Shown here piece by piece: positions 17,920-25,694 of a stretch of DNA of 64,000 bases. This stretch comes from JAWOLE01 sp963815655. GTDB taxonomy: Bacteria; Acidobacteriota; Thermoanaerobaculia; UBA5066; Gp7-AA6. The stretch covers positions 496,001-560,000 of the forward strand of contig CAWFHK010000001.1 of the NCBI GenBank assembly GCA_963815655.1, in the 5' to 3' direction. A program made the position numbers and the translations under genes. Positions within the stretch are counted from its first letter, which is position 1; every line of letters starts with the position of its first letter. The notes below the pieces were generated by a model, which saw only the letters and a program-made list of their open reading frames with translations, searched no databases and was not told where the DNA came from.

Positions 17920-17948
17920 ATGCTAGCGGTCGATCTCGTTGGCGTCAA
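17920..17948 (-). promoter_or_regulatory. promoter of tRNA-Leu(CAG)
   Basis: TTGACG (17943-17948 on the minus strand) and TAGCAT (17920-17925) are 17 nt apart, about 10 nt before the tRNA 5' end. The -35 element is inside the inverted repeat, so inversion leaves the promoter intact. Confidence 0.65.
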
Positions 17949-18071
17949 GGGAACCTGTGGGCCACAGGTTCGGCTGAAGTGTTCGGGGGAGACCCCCGTG
18001 CCCCCCGCTGCGCGTCTACCAGTTCCGCCACTTTCGCAGGGGTCGGAATCCTAGTCTTCGGGTCCGTACCC
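17943..18071 (-). repeat. right copy of the 129 bp inverted repeat
   Basis: The reverse complement equals 9262-9390 except for one base. It carries a third copy of the tRNA-Leu 5'-half/hairpin unit (17951-18037, minus strand) between the intact tRNA-Leu and the excisionase-like gene. Confidence 0.9.
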
Positions 18072-18157
18072 TCCTTTCGCCTCTAAGCCTCGTCGCTGCA
18101 AGAGCCTGGCGGGCCTGTGCGCGGATTGTGCGCGCGGCGGGAGTCGCGGATAGCGCC

Positions 18158-18526
18158 ATGAGCGCCCTTCCCTTGCCCGAATCGCGGGCTCGCGCGGCCC
18201 AGCTCGTCGAAGAGCTGGAGGCGCTCGTCCCGACGCTGGAGCCGGAGGCGGCGCTTGAGATTCGCGCCGGCGTCGCGCGGATCGGAGAGGGAATCGTCTC
18301 GCGGACGCTCGCCGCGGCTCTGGAGGCCGCTCGCAGGCCCGCGCCGGCGCCTCCAGGGCGCTTGACGCTCGATGAGGCGGCCCGGCGGATGGGGAAGTCG
18401 CGATCGTGGCTCTACCACAACCGCAAGCGGCTCGGCATGGGATTCAAGGTTGGAGGCTCGCTCCGGTTCCTGGAGGCCGACGTGGAGCGGTTCCTCCGCG
18501 TGTCGGCGAAGAGGCATCGGAGTTGA
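18158..18526 (+). CDS. excisionase-like helix-turn-helix protein
   Basis: A 122-residue protein. The C-terminal half is a MerR/excisionase-type winged HTH: LTLDEAARRMGKSRSWLYHNRKRLGMGFKVGG, then LRFLEADVERFL. The N-terminal half is a helical region. Such proteins act as recombination directionality factors or repressors. The ATG at 18158 has no strong ribosome-binding site; upstream starts are possible. It reads toward the integrase and its stop overlaps the next start. Confidence 0.7.
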   Translation: MSALPLPESRARAAQLVEELEALVPTLEPEAALEIRAGVARIGEGIVSRTLAAALEAARRPAPAPPGRLTLDEAARRMGKSRSWLYHNRKRLGMGFKVGGSLRFLEADVERFLRVSAKRHRS

Positions 18527-18741
18527 CGCTCTACCGCTTGACGCTCGCCCCGCTTCCCGGTGATCGGCCCGCGGAGATCCGGTTGCGCCGCGGCCTCAAG
18601 ATGCTCTTGAGAACCTATGGCTTCCGGTGCATCGGACTCGAGGAGCTTCCCGCGCCCGCGGCATCGGGACGGCGCCGGCGATCGCCGCTCCTCGGCCCGG
18701 AGGTTGCGCGGCTGCGAATCGTCCGCGACAGCGAGCCATGA
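18523..18741 (+). CDS. small conserved element protein, TTG start
   Basis: A 72-residue protein that starts on TTG overlapping the TGA of the HTH gene (TTGA). The sequence TLYRLTLAPLPGDRPAEIRL then LKMLLRTYGFRCIGLEEL is basic with a compact alternating pattern. I believe it is real because of the overlap and well-behaved composition. Function unknown; likely works with the HTH protein. Confidence 0.5.
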   Translation: MTLYRLTLAPLPGDRPAEIRLRRGLKMLLRTYGFRCIGLEELPAPAASGRRRRSPLLGPEVARLRIVRDSEP

Positions 18742-18748
18742 GGCCGCT

Positions 18749-18895
18749 CTGTCTCCTGCTCGCCTGCTTCTTCGTGATGCCGAGATCGGAGAGGGTCGGG
18801 GCATTCCCCCGCGGTTCCTTCTCAGAACCACGGCGGAGCTGTCCCTTCGCCTTCTCCATCGCGAGCAGGATTTCTCCGGCCCGGCGGGCGGGCAT
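18749..18895 (-). pseudogene. fragment of a phage-type ParB/methyltransferase-associated protein
   Basis: The minus strand encodes AGEILLAMEKAKGQLRRG and then PTLSDLGITKKQASRRQ. The second string is the conserved TLxDLGIxKKQSSxWQ signature of helical proteins found next to or inside phage ParB and DNA methyltransferase genes. Only about 50 residues remain, and the flanks do not continue the family. Probably the relic of a gene lost from the element. Confidence 0.45.
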
Positions 18896-18929
18896 GAGGA
18901 CCGCGATCCTGGAGGCGCCCTCCGGGCGG

Positions 18930-19199
18930 TCAGTGGAGGCTTCCGAGGAGCATCAGCGCCGCGACGAGGAGCCCGAGGACCGCGAGCGCGAGGAAGCATC
19001 CGAGCGCCGGGCTCCCACGTTTGCCGAGCCGCTCGCGCCAATAGAGACCTGGAAGGACGCGCCCGAAGATGTACGGCTTGCCTCGAGCGTCCTGCCCGAC
19101 GCGGAGGCCCTTGACTCCGGCCGAGACGCCGACTCCCGATTTCGAGAAGTTGAAACGAATCGGTCCCAGGCGGACCGCGCGGCGAATGAAGAACCCCAT
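18930..19199 (-). CDS. DUF4236 membrane protein (element copy)
   Basis: An 89-residue protein starting MGFFIRRAVRLGPIRFNFSK, with SGVGVSAGVKGLRVG, the DUF4236 signature, and a C-terminal membrane helix (FLALAVLGLLVAALMLLG). Function is unknown. A close paralogue with the same layout is in the chromosome at 44365-44631, so the element probably picked up or gave this gene. The two share near-identical first 45 residues. Confidence 0.75.
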   Translation of the reverse strand: MGFFIRRAVRLGPIRFNFSKSGVGVSAGVKGLRVGQDARGKPYIFGRVLPGLYWRERLGKRGSPALGCFLALAVLGLLVAALMLLGSLH

Positions 19200-19361
19200 G
19201 CTATGCCTCGTCCGTCACGTTGCCGGAGCCGGGCGCGGCGATCCGGTTTCTCTCCGTCTCCTGATACTCGCCGCCCGGCGTTTGGCCCTTGTGGCGCATC
19301 CTATGCGAAGGAATCTTCCCACCGGCGGCCGGGACGAGCGATCCGGCCTTCCGCCGCACGT

Positions 19362-20234
19362 TCAGCGCCCGGGAGGTCTCGCCGGCGTCTGATCAGGCTG
19401 TACCGGCCCGATGTTTTCCTGAATACCCTTGAAGATCTCTCGCTCAATCGCTCCGTTGGAATAGCAGGTGATCGCTCGGCCCTCCCGCATGGCGTGAAAG
19501 GTGGCGTTGACCTTCACGCGGGTCCCGCCGGGTGTCTCCTTCACGAAGACGTTCAGCCACACCGTGTTTCCCTGGTCAAACTGTGTGGGGCAAGCCATTG
19601 TCGAGCCGCCCTTATCGGATGCGGGTTTCGTCGTGATGAGCCCGGAGTCTCTGTCGATGCTCTCTATCTGCCACTTCTGATCAGAGAATGTTTCGATGAG
19701 AGCCGACCATGTTCTTCGGAAGTCCGCGGTGAAGACTTCTTGATTCCTGATCTCCGGTGGCTTGAAGTCCGCGTTTCGCAGGCTATCGAGCTTGAGGTCA
19801 GCTGCATGCTGAATCACAAGAAGGTTCTCAGCGGCACTCTGCTCATGGACGAGACCCTCTCTCGGGAACTCGTACTTTACGGGAATCAGATCCTTCTCAG
19901 GTATCCACATCTCAAAGGGTTCAGCGCCGCCTTCGTTTCGTATCCACGCCCGAATCCGGCTCGAGTCTTTGCTTTTCTTGAAATCCTCGGGCAAACAGGC
20001 CGCTCTGACCGGAATAGGCGCCCTCTCGGCAATCTTCACCAAGGCGACAGGCTTCCACACTGGCTTGCAAGAAGGAAACGCGAGTGTGTAACCCTTTCGC
20101 ACTACCGGATAGAGGTTTGTCTTGGTCTCGTCAGAGTACACCGGCACGTCGGGCGGGACAAGGAAGACGACACACTGCGCCGACGCGAGGCCGGCCGCCG
20201 CGAAGAGGAGGGCGAAGGCAAGGATAACTCTCAT
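19362..20234 (-). CDS. secreted protein of unknown function (cargo gene)
   Basis: A 290-residue protein with signal peptide MRVILAFALLFAAAGLASAQ. The mature part has an SH3-like start (VPVYSDETKTNLYPVVRKGY) and a C-terminal domain with FTADFRRTWSALIETFSDQ and DRDSGLITTKPA, resembling periplasmic or outer-membrane-associated proteins in which a residue pair faces a ligand pocket. AAAGGAGG lies 5 nt before the ATG at 20234. GC content appears lower than in core genes. Unrelated to phage replication, so a cargo gene. Confidence 0.65.
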   Translation of the reverse strand: MRVILAFALLFAAAGLASAQCVVFLVPPDVPVYSDETKTNLYPVVRKGYTLAFPSCKPVWKPVALVKIAERAPIPVRAACLPEDFKKSKDSSRIRAWIRNEGGAEPFEMWIPEKDLIPVKYEFPREGLVHEQSAAENLLVIQHAADLKLDSLRNADFKPPEIRNQEVFTADFRRTWSALIETFSDQKWQIESIDRDSGLITTKPASDKGGSTMACPTQFDQGNTVWLNVFVKETPGGTRVKVNATFHAMREGRAITCYSNGAIEREIFKGIQENIGPVQPDQTPARPPGR

Positions 20235-20378
20235 GATCCTCCTTTCTCGGCGCACCAAACCGGACCGGCGGGATCTCTCTTCCTCCTGGAGCTGCTTCAG
20301 CATGAACCCAATGATACGCGCCTCTCACGTCTCCTGTTCGGTCAGGGCTTGAGCGGATAGGCGAGAATCGACCCAAAG

Positions 20379-21087
20379 ATGCAGTTCAGCGAGAGCCAGC
20401 TCGCCTTCCTTGACCGATTGGGACTTCTCTCTGTCTCCCGTGAAGATCCACAACTCGGAAGCGGATTTGACGCGATTCTGAGGAGTCGAGTTAAGAGGCT
20501 CCTCCCCAAGTTTCGCCGAGGCGGGCCTCGTTCACGTCACAAGCATCTCTGGATTCGCGGGGATTCGGCAGTCAGGAGCGATCCTTCCGAATGACGGCCG
20601 ATTTCCAGATACGTTTCCTCAATCCGCGACGAGCTCTTCGCGTCGGCTCGGAGCCGTTGCACTTTTCGATTTCGCGACCCCGACGCCGTTGCAATTCGTG
20701 CAGCAGTTCTACAAATGTGAGGACCACTTCTGGATACATCATCCCGCCCTCGCGCTCGTCATTCAGAGTGAGCGCATCGCTTCGAGCCTCATCAGATACG
20801 AGGAGGCAACCGCGAGGCTTCCCGACGCTACCAAGATCCCACACTTAGAGGTCTGGTCCGAGAGCCCGGTCCCGTTTGCTCTGGTAGAACAGGTAATCCT
20901 TCTCCGCGAGGGCTCGGAAGATGTACGGCGACCGTTTCGCGTTAGGGCTTTCTCGCCCCGAAATCCCGGCCTCGAGGATGTTGATAGGTTGATACGCCGG
21001 ACATGGCCGTTGCTCGCCTCGCCCAGGACGCCGGAAGAGCGCCGGGTTGGGCGCGTGCTCAAGGCAGTGCTCAAGAAGAGGGGCTAG
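20379..21087 (+). pseudogene. ADP-ribosyltransferase-like protein, frameshifted
   Basis: Two overlapping frames make one protein. From 20379 the first frame gives FLDRLGLLSVSREDPQLGSG and KRLLPKF; from about 20510 the +1 frame continues AGLVHVTSISGFAGIRQSG and ILPNDGRFPDTFPQS to the stop at 21087. HVTS followed by a short helix and a GxILPN turn resembles the first motif of RNA/protein ADP-ribosyltransferases, but the remaining catalytic residues are not certain. The second frame has no good start of its own, so a frameshift between 20482 and 20594 is likely. Confidence 0.5.
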
Positions 21088-21168
21088 GAGCCATGAGCCG
21101 CACTTTCCGCTCTATGGATTTCCTTCCCTCCTGAAATATGGTAGTCTGTATTTACAGAAGGAGGAAGG

Positions 21169-21342
21169 ATGCCGAAAGAGGGACAGAAGATGTTGACCGT
21201 AGAGGTTCCGATCGAGTTGCACCGGCGGGCGAAGGTTCGGGCCGCGGAGCTGGGGAGCGATCTCCGGTCAATGGTGATCGACGGCCTCGAGCGCGTGCTC
21301 GCCGATAGGAAGGCGAAGAAGGGAGGACGTGATGGCCGCTGA
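21169..21342 (+). CDS. small ribbon-helix-helix-like protein upstream of the integrase
   Basis: A 57-residue protein. LTVEVPIELHRRAKVRAAEL and GSDLRSMVIDGLERVL form the strand-helix-helix pattern of antitoxin-type or plasmid-type repressors. GGAGGAAGG sits directly before the ATG. Its 3' end overlaps the integrase start by 11 nt, so it likely controls or is coupled to the integrase. Confidence 0.65.
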   Translation: MPKEGQKMLTVEVPIELHRRAKVRAAELGSDLRSMVIDGLERVLADRKAKKGGRDGR

Positions 21343-22498
21343 GAAGGAAGGGCTCTATCTGCGGGGCTCTACGTGGTGGATTCGTTATCGCGATCCCTGG
21401 GGGCGGGAAGTCCGGGAGTCGGCGAAGACGGCGAACGCGAAAGAGGCGAAGAGCCTCCGCGATGCGCGGCTGCGAGGCGTGGCGAATCATCGGGAGGGAA
21501 TTCGGCGCTTTACCGGGCCGGCCTCGGAGCGGTTGACGGTCGGGGCGCTGCTCGCAAACCTTCAACAGGACTACGAAACGCGGCGCTTGAAGAGTCTGCG
21601 GCAGATGAAGAATCATCTCCGGCCGGTCAAGACGGCCTTCGGCACGTTGCGCGCGGTGCGTGTGACGCGGAGGACGATCGAGGAATACATCGCGGCGCGG
21701 CGGAAGGAGAAGATTTCCGATACCACGATCGACCGCGAGACGGAGCTTCTCCGCCGGGCCTTCAAGCTCGCGGCCGAGTCCGAGCCGCCGCTCGTCGCCT
21801 GGGTTCCGAAGGTTCCCCGGCTCGTGAAGAAGGGGGCGAACGCGCGGGAGGGATTCGTCGAGCGCGCCGACTTCGAGGCGCTCGTGGCCGAGCTACCCTC
21901 CGAAGTCTTGCAGGACATGACGCGGTGGGGATACTTCACGGGGATGCGGTTGGGGGAAATCAAGGCGCTAACGTGGGACGGGTACGACCACGAGACACGG
22001 ACGATGCGGCTCCCGAGCCGGAGCGCGAAGACGGGCCGCGCGCGGATGATCGTGCTCGACGGCTGGCCGGAGCTGGCCGAAGTGATCGAGCGGCGGCTCG
22101 CGGCGCGGCGCCTCGATTGCCCGCTCGTCTTTCACAACGGCCACGGCCGGCACGTCGGCGAGTTTTATACCTCTTGGGCGCGCGCACTCGATCGGACGAA
22201 CGAGAACGCGGCCGAGCGGCGGAAACAAGCCGTGCGACACTTCACCTTCCACGATCTGAGAAGGACCGCGGTTCGCAACATGATCCGGGCCGGAGTCGAT
22301 CGGGACGTGGCGAAGCGGATCTCCGGCCACGAGACGGACGAGATTTTCACGAGGTACAACATCGTGAACGAGAAGGATCTGGCCGAGGCGATGGAGAAGC
22401 GGGCGGCCTACGAGGCGACGCTTCCGAGGGAGCGGGCGAGCGGAGGGATCGCGGCGTTTGCCCGCAAGCCCGCGCACAATCCGCGCACAGGAGAGTAA
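21332..22498 (+). CDS. int: tyrosine recombinase (integrase)
   Basis: A 388-residue site-specific recombinase. It has an N-terminal arm-type domain (GSTWWIRYRDPWGREVRES), a SAM-like core-binding domain (VGALLANLQQDYETRRLKSL), and the catalytic domain: Arg in GMRLGEIKALTW, HDLRRTA, GHETDEIF and the nucleophile Tyr in TRYNIVNE. It starts with ATG at 21332 behind GGGAGG. It lies 40 nt from the tRNA-Leu 3' tail, the usual position of an integrase next to its attachment site. Confidence 0.95.
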   Translation: MAAEKEGLYLRGSTWWIRYRDPWGREVRESAKTANAKEAKSLRDARLRGVANHREGIRRFTGPASERLTVGALLANLQQDYETRRLKSLRQMKNHLRPVKTAFGTLRAVRVTRRTIEEYIAARRKEKISDTTIDRETELLRRAFKLAAESEPPLVAWVPKVPRLVKKGANAREGFVERADFEALVAELPSEVLQDMTRWGYFTGMRLGEIKALTWDGYDHETRTMRLPSRSAKTGRARMIVLDGWPELAEVIERRLAARRLDCPLVFHNGHGRHVGEFYTSWARALDRTNENAAERRKQAVRHFTFHDLRRTAVRNMIRAGVDRDVAKRISGHETDEIFTRYNIVNEKDLAEAMEKRAAYEATLPRERASGGIAAFARKPAHNPRTGE

Positions 22499-22537
22499 GA
22501 ACATGAGGTTTTCCGGCGGCCTTTCGCGAGAAGGTAC

Positions 22538-22563
22538 GGGTTCGAGTCCCTCCTTTCGCACCA
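22538..22563 (+). other. attachment site core (attR): 3' end of tRNA-Leu
   Basis: These 26 nt equal the last 26 nt of the intact tRNA-Leu(CAG), including CCA, and end the element next to the integrase. The sequences left and right of the core differ from those of the intact tRNA, as expected for attL and attR. Its orientation is opposite to the intact tRNA unless the 9.4-17.9 kb segment is flipped. Confidence 0.85.
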
Positions 22564-22571
22564 TCCTTCCG

Positions 22572-22592
22572 GCCCTGCGGTGCAGGGCTTTT
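22572..22592 (+). terminator. rho-independent terminator behind the tRNA tail
   Basis: GCCCTGC-GGT-GCAGGGC followed by TTTT lies 8 nt past the tRNA 3' tail. It is probably the original terminator of tRNA-Leu, now cut off from its gene, though it may belong to a neighbouring element. Confidence 0.7.
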
Positions 22593-22683
22593 CCGGAAAA
22601 TGCAGTAGATTCGGGACTTTCCTCTGCACGATCCTGCAACATCCGGCACGGCGGGTTATCACAGTCTCATCACAGGAGTGTGC

Positions 22684-22884
22684 ATGAGCGAGAAGACCGA
22701 CCGCTGCATCGTCTGCCGGCACCCCGAGCACGTCGCAATCGACGAGGCGCTCCTTCGCGGGGAGCCTGTCCGAGCGATCGCCACGCGGTGCGAGTTGTCG
22801 AAGTCAACGGTGCACGATCACTTGAAGAAGGGACACATCCCGAGGGTCCTTGTGAAGGCTGCCGATGCCACAGCCGTGGCAGAA
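22684..22884 (+). pseudogene. zinc-ribbon/HTH phage-type protein, truncated
   Basis: The first 67 residues (MSEKTDRCIVCRHPEHVAID, then RCELSKSTVHDHLKKGHIP) resemble the N-terminus of the element protein at 9427-10122, with the same CxxC knuckle and HTH. The downstream frame stays open but is antisense to DUF1269 coding sequence, so homology ends at about 22884. It appears to be a relic of a second, related element just outside attR. Confidence 0.6.
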
Positions 22885-23242
22885 CCTCCGCTACGAGTGC
22901 GACCTTGTTCGGCGTCAGCGATTTCGACACCTCGTCGACGCCGACGCGGGCGGTGTCGATATCGTAGAACGCACCGAACGTCAGGCCTGAGAGGGCGTCG
23001 ACGGCCAGCCCCACCGGTCCACCCAGCAGCCCGATCAGGCCGCCGACGGCCGTCCCAGACAGCGTGCCCCGAGGCCCGGCCTCGTTCGTTTCCTTGAAGG
23101 TGACGGTGCCGTCCGCGTGCTTGATGATCATTGCGTCCGCGTACACCGTCACCCCGCCTTCCCGCTGGAGCTCGGCCAGCGCGGACTTGCCTTGATGCGC
23201 CTTCTTCTCGTTATCGAAAACCACCACTAACATCCGTTCCAT
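22883..23242 (-). pseudogene. DUF1269 membrane protein, truncated at the C-terminus
   Basis: The first 120 residues (MERMLVVVFDNEKKAHQGK, Gly-rich GTAVGGLIGLLGGPVG, PNKVALVAEV) align closely with the full gene at 30940-31659, including KHADGTV. At VAEV the match ends sharply, where the HTH fragment on the other strand begins. The full copy continues for another 115 residues of coiled coil. It follows the STAS gene by 48 nt and would share its sigma-54 promoter. Confidence 0.75.
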
Positions 23243-23290
23243 GCTCCGATCCTCGTTTTCTGTGTTCTCGGGCTACTCGAAAGCGGCGCC

Positions 23291-23554
23291 TCACTCGAGT
23301 TCGCCCAGCCTCGGTTTCTCCAGGTTGACCCACTCGCGGACGTACGGCGGAAGGTGTCGGAGCTCGATTCCTCTTCGTTCGGCCGCCGCCAGAAAGCGGG
23401 CCGCATCGAGATCGACGAGCAGCACTTGCTGGAGGTCGAGTGCGACGGGCCCCGGCACTTCGGCGATCTGCTCCTTCAACCGCTGCACATCCGGCGAGGT
23501 GATCCTCCCGATGAGCATGACAATCGTCTGCGAGTCGCTTGGCATGGGTTCCAT
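23291..23554 (-). CDS. STAS-domain protein, sigma-54 controlled
   Basis: An 87-residue protein with the STAS fold pattern: TIVMLIGRITSPDVQRLKEQ, PVALDLQQVLLVDLDAARFL, then RGIELRHLPPYVREWV. It probably acts as an anti-sigma antagonist-like switch or partner in a stress response; the canonical phospho-serine is not obvious (LVDLDAA in its place). ATG at 23554 or at 23566 are both possible, as the predicted start of transcription is near 23570. A -24/-12 promoter and palindromic activator site lie just upstream. Confidence 0.7.
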   Translation of the reverse strand: MEPMPSDSQTIVMLIGRITSPDVQRLKEQIAEVPGPVALDLQQVLLVDLDAARFLAAAERRGIELRHLPPYVREWVNLEKPRLGELE

Positions 23555-23580
23555 CCTCAGCACCATCGGCGATCCAAGAT

Positions 23581-23597
23581 CGCAACGGGAGTGCCAC
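23581..23597 (-). promoter_or_regulatory. sigma-54 promoter of the STAS gene
   Basis: The minus strand reads gTGGCACtcccgTTGCG: TGGCAC, 5 nt, TTGC, with GG and GC 10 nt apart. This is an excellent -24/-12 match. The neighbouring gene encodes a sigma-54 activator and an activator-like palindrome lies 62 nt upstream. Confidence 0.85.
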
Positions 23598-23656
23598 AGT
23601 CCGATCACAGAGAAAGAAGGAGTTAGCGGCTGCGGGACGTGGCGAAGCTCGACAAG

Positions 23657-23671
23657 TGTCGAGTCTCGACA
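23657..23671. promoter_or_regulatory. upstream activator site, perfect palindrome
   Basis: TGTCGAG-T-CTCGACA is a perfect inverted repeat 62 nt from the -24 GG of the STAS promoter. A degenerate copy with similar flanks stands at exactly the same distance from the DUF1269 promoter (31793-31807). It lies between the activator gene's stop and the STAS promoter and is probably bound by that activator. Confidence 0.75.
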
Positions 23672-23692
23672 GCGGCGTTCGTCAGCGCCGGG

Positions 23693-25471
23693 CTATTGGG
23701 CCCGGAAGCGGTTCTTGTCGATTTTGAGCGAGCGGATCTTGGACTCGAGCGTCGAGCGCGGAATTCCGAGCGTTGCTGCGGCGCCGTCTTTCCCGGAGAC
23801 GCGGCCGCGCGAGTCCGCCAGCGCCTTCTCGATCCACTCCTTCTCTTCCCGGCTGTTCGGGCGAGCCAGGCGCGCGTCTGCCATCCGCGGGGCCGAACCT
23901 CTCTGCAGCCACCTGTCGTCGATCTCGAGCGTGCTCTCGGAGAGGATCACGGCCCGCTGGATGACGTTCTGCAGCTCCCGGACGTTGCCTGGCCAGTCGT
24001 ACGCGTTAAGCAGCTCCATCGTCCGGCGACCGACGCTCGTGATCCTCTTGCCCAATTTCGCCGCATACCTCTGCGTCAGGTACTTGACGAGCAGGGGGAC
24101 GTCTTCGGCGCGCTCGCGCAGCGGCGGCACGTGGATCGGGAAGACGCTCAGGCGGTAGTAGAGGTCCTGCCGGAATCTCCCGTCGGCCATGGCGCCGTCG
24201 AGGTCACGATTCGTCGCGGAGATGACTCGCACGTCGACCGGGACCGACCGGTTGCCGCCGACGCGTTCGAACGACCGCTCCTGAAGCACCCGGAGGAGCG
24301 CTATCTGCGTCTCCGAGGGCAGATCGCCCACTTCGTCGAGGAAGATGGTCCCCCGGTTCGCCAACTCGAACCGGCCCAGGTGGCGCTGCATGGCTCCCGT
24401 GAACGCTCCCTTCTCGTGTCCGAACAGCTCCGAGTTGATGAGCGATTGGGGGATGGCGCCGCAGTTGACCGACACGAAGGGCCCAGCCGCACGCGGCGAT
24501 CGCTTGTGGATGGCCCGGGCGATGAGCTCCTTGCCGGTGCCCGTTTCCCCCGTGATCAGCACTGTCGAATCGGTCGGCGCCACCTTCCCGACGAGTCCCA
24601 GAACCCGCCGCAGCGGCTCGGAGGAGCCGACGATCTCCTCGTACATCGAAGTCTGGCTGACCTCGTCCCGCAGGGCGATGTTCTCCTTCTGGAGCTGATC
24701 CTTGAGGTCGTTCAGTTCCTGCTCCGCGCGTTTACGGTCGTGGATGTCCGTGAGCGTTCCGTACCAGCGGAGGACCGCGCCGGCGTCGTCGCGGAGAGGA
24801 ACCGCCCGCGCCAGGAGCCATCGATAATTCCCGTGGGAGTCGGGAAGGCGAATCTCCTGTTCGAAGAGACGTCCGGCGGCGACCGCCTCTCTCCAGTTCC
24901 GAACGGCGCGGTCGCGGTCCTCGGGGTGAACCGAGTTCGACCATCCCCAGCCGAGGAGATCTTCCGGAACCTGGCCCATCCGCTCGAACGCACTTCGGGT
25001 AGTGAATTCGATCGCGCCGTCGGGCCGGGCCGTCCAGACGAGGGCGGGGATCGTCTCGAGAATCGTCCGGAGGTCCTGCTCCGCGTTCTGGATCGCCTCG
25101 CGGGCACGCCTGGATTCCTCAATGTCGACGCTCGAGCCGAACCACCGAACGATCCGGCCGAGTTCGTCGCGCAGCGGCAGCGTCCGGAAGAGCATCCACC
25201 GATACTCGCCGCTGACGCGGCGGACGCGAGCCTCGGAGATCGCCGGGTCGCCGCTCGTGAGCGCGGCCTCCCAGATTCGCAGGTGCTCCTCCAGATCGTC
25301 GGGGTGGATGAAGTTCATCCAGCCCCTGCCCTCGACCGCCTCGTGCGGTGCGCCGACCTCATCGAGCCAGCGCTGGTTGACGTAGTCGATGTAGCCGTCC
25401 GGACGCCCGCTGAAGAGCAACGCCGGCGCCTGATCCAGGACCAGCTGTGGATCGAGATCTTGCTTCTTCAT
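23693..25471 (-). CDS. sigma-54-dependent transcriptional activator with two PAS domains
   Basis: A 592-residue enhancer-binding protein. Two PAS/PAC domains (about residues 10-125 and 130-255) sense a signal. The AAA+ domain has Walker A GETGTGKE, the sigma-54 contact loop ELFGHEKGAFTGA, and Walker B GTIFLDEVGDLP. A Fis-type HTH closes the protein (GAAATLGIPRSTLESKIRSL). There is no receiver domain. ATG at 25471 was chosen; TTG or GTG near 25520 is possible. It should drive the -24/-12 promoters at 23581-23597 and 31717-31734. Confidence 0.93.
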   Translation of the reverse strand: MKKQDLDPQLVLDQAPALLFSGRPDGYIDYVNQRWLDEVGAPHEAVEGRGWMNFIHPDDLEEHLRIWEAALTSGDPAISEARVRRVSGEYRWMLFRTLPLRDELGRIVRWFGSSVDIEESRRAREAIQNAEQDLRTILETIPALVWTARPDGAIEFTTRSAFERMGQVPEDLLGWGWSNSVHPEDRDRAVRNWREAVAAGRLFEQEIRLPDSHGNYRWLLARAVPLRDDAGAVLRWYGTLTDIHDRKRAEQELNDLKDQLQKENIALRDEVSQTSMYEEIVGSSEPLRRVLGLVGKVAPTDSTVLITGETGTGKELIARAIHKRSPRAAGPFVSVNCGAIPQSLINSELFGHEKGAFTGAMQRHLGRFELANRGTIFLDEVGDLPSETQIALLRVLQERSFERVGGNRSVPVDVRVISATNRDLDGAMADGRFRQDLYYRLSVFPIHVPPLRERAEDVPLLVKYLTQRYAAKLGKRITSVGRRTMELLNAYDWPGNVRELQNVIQRAVILSESTLEIDDRWLQRGSAPRMADARLARPNSREEKEWIEKALADSRGRVSGKDGAAATLGIPRSTLESKIRSLKIDKNRFRAQ

Positions 25472-25694
25472 CGCACGCGGCGGCTGTCTCCGCCGGCCCC
25501 AAGCGTCGAATTCTGTCACCAAACGAAGAGGCTCGAAAGCGCGGAGGCCTTCGACGCTTATGGGCTCATTCTTCGGATCGGCGATTTCGATGCGCTCGCG
25601 AGGCTGGAGACCAGGCCAGGCGGCCCGGCGCAGTCCCGATGAAAACGAATCAATTGCGAACCGGAAGGACCCGCCGGACCGGGAGCTCGCGACA

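Noticed and set aside
22538..22563. A second complete tRNA-Leu next to the integrase
   Set aside because: Only the last 26 nt of the tRNA are present; no acceptor 5' strand, D-arm or anticodon can be built upstream.
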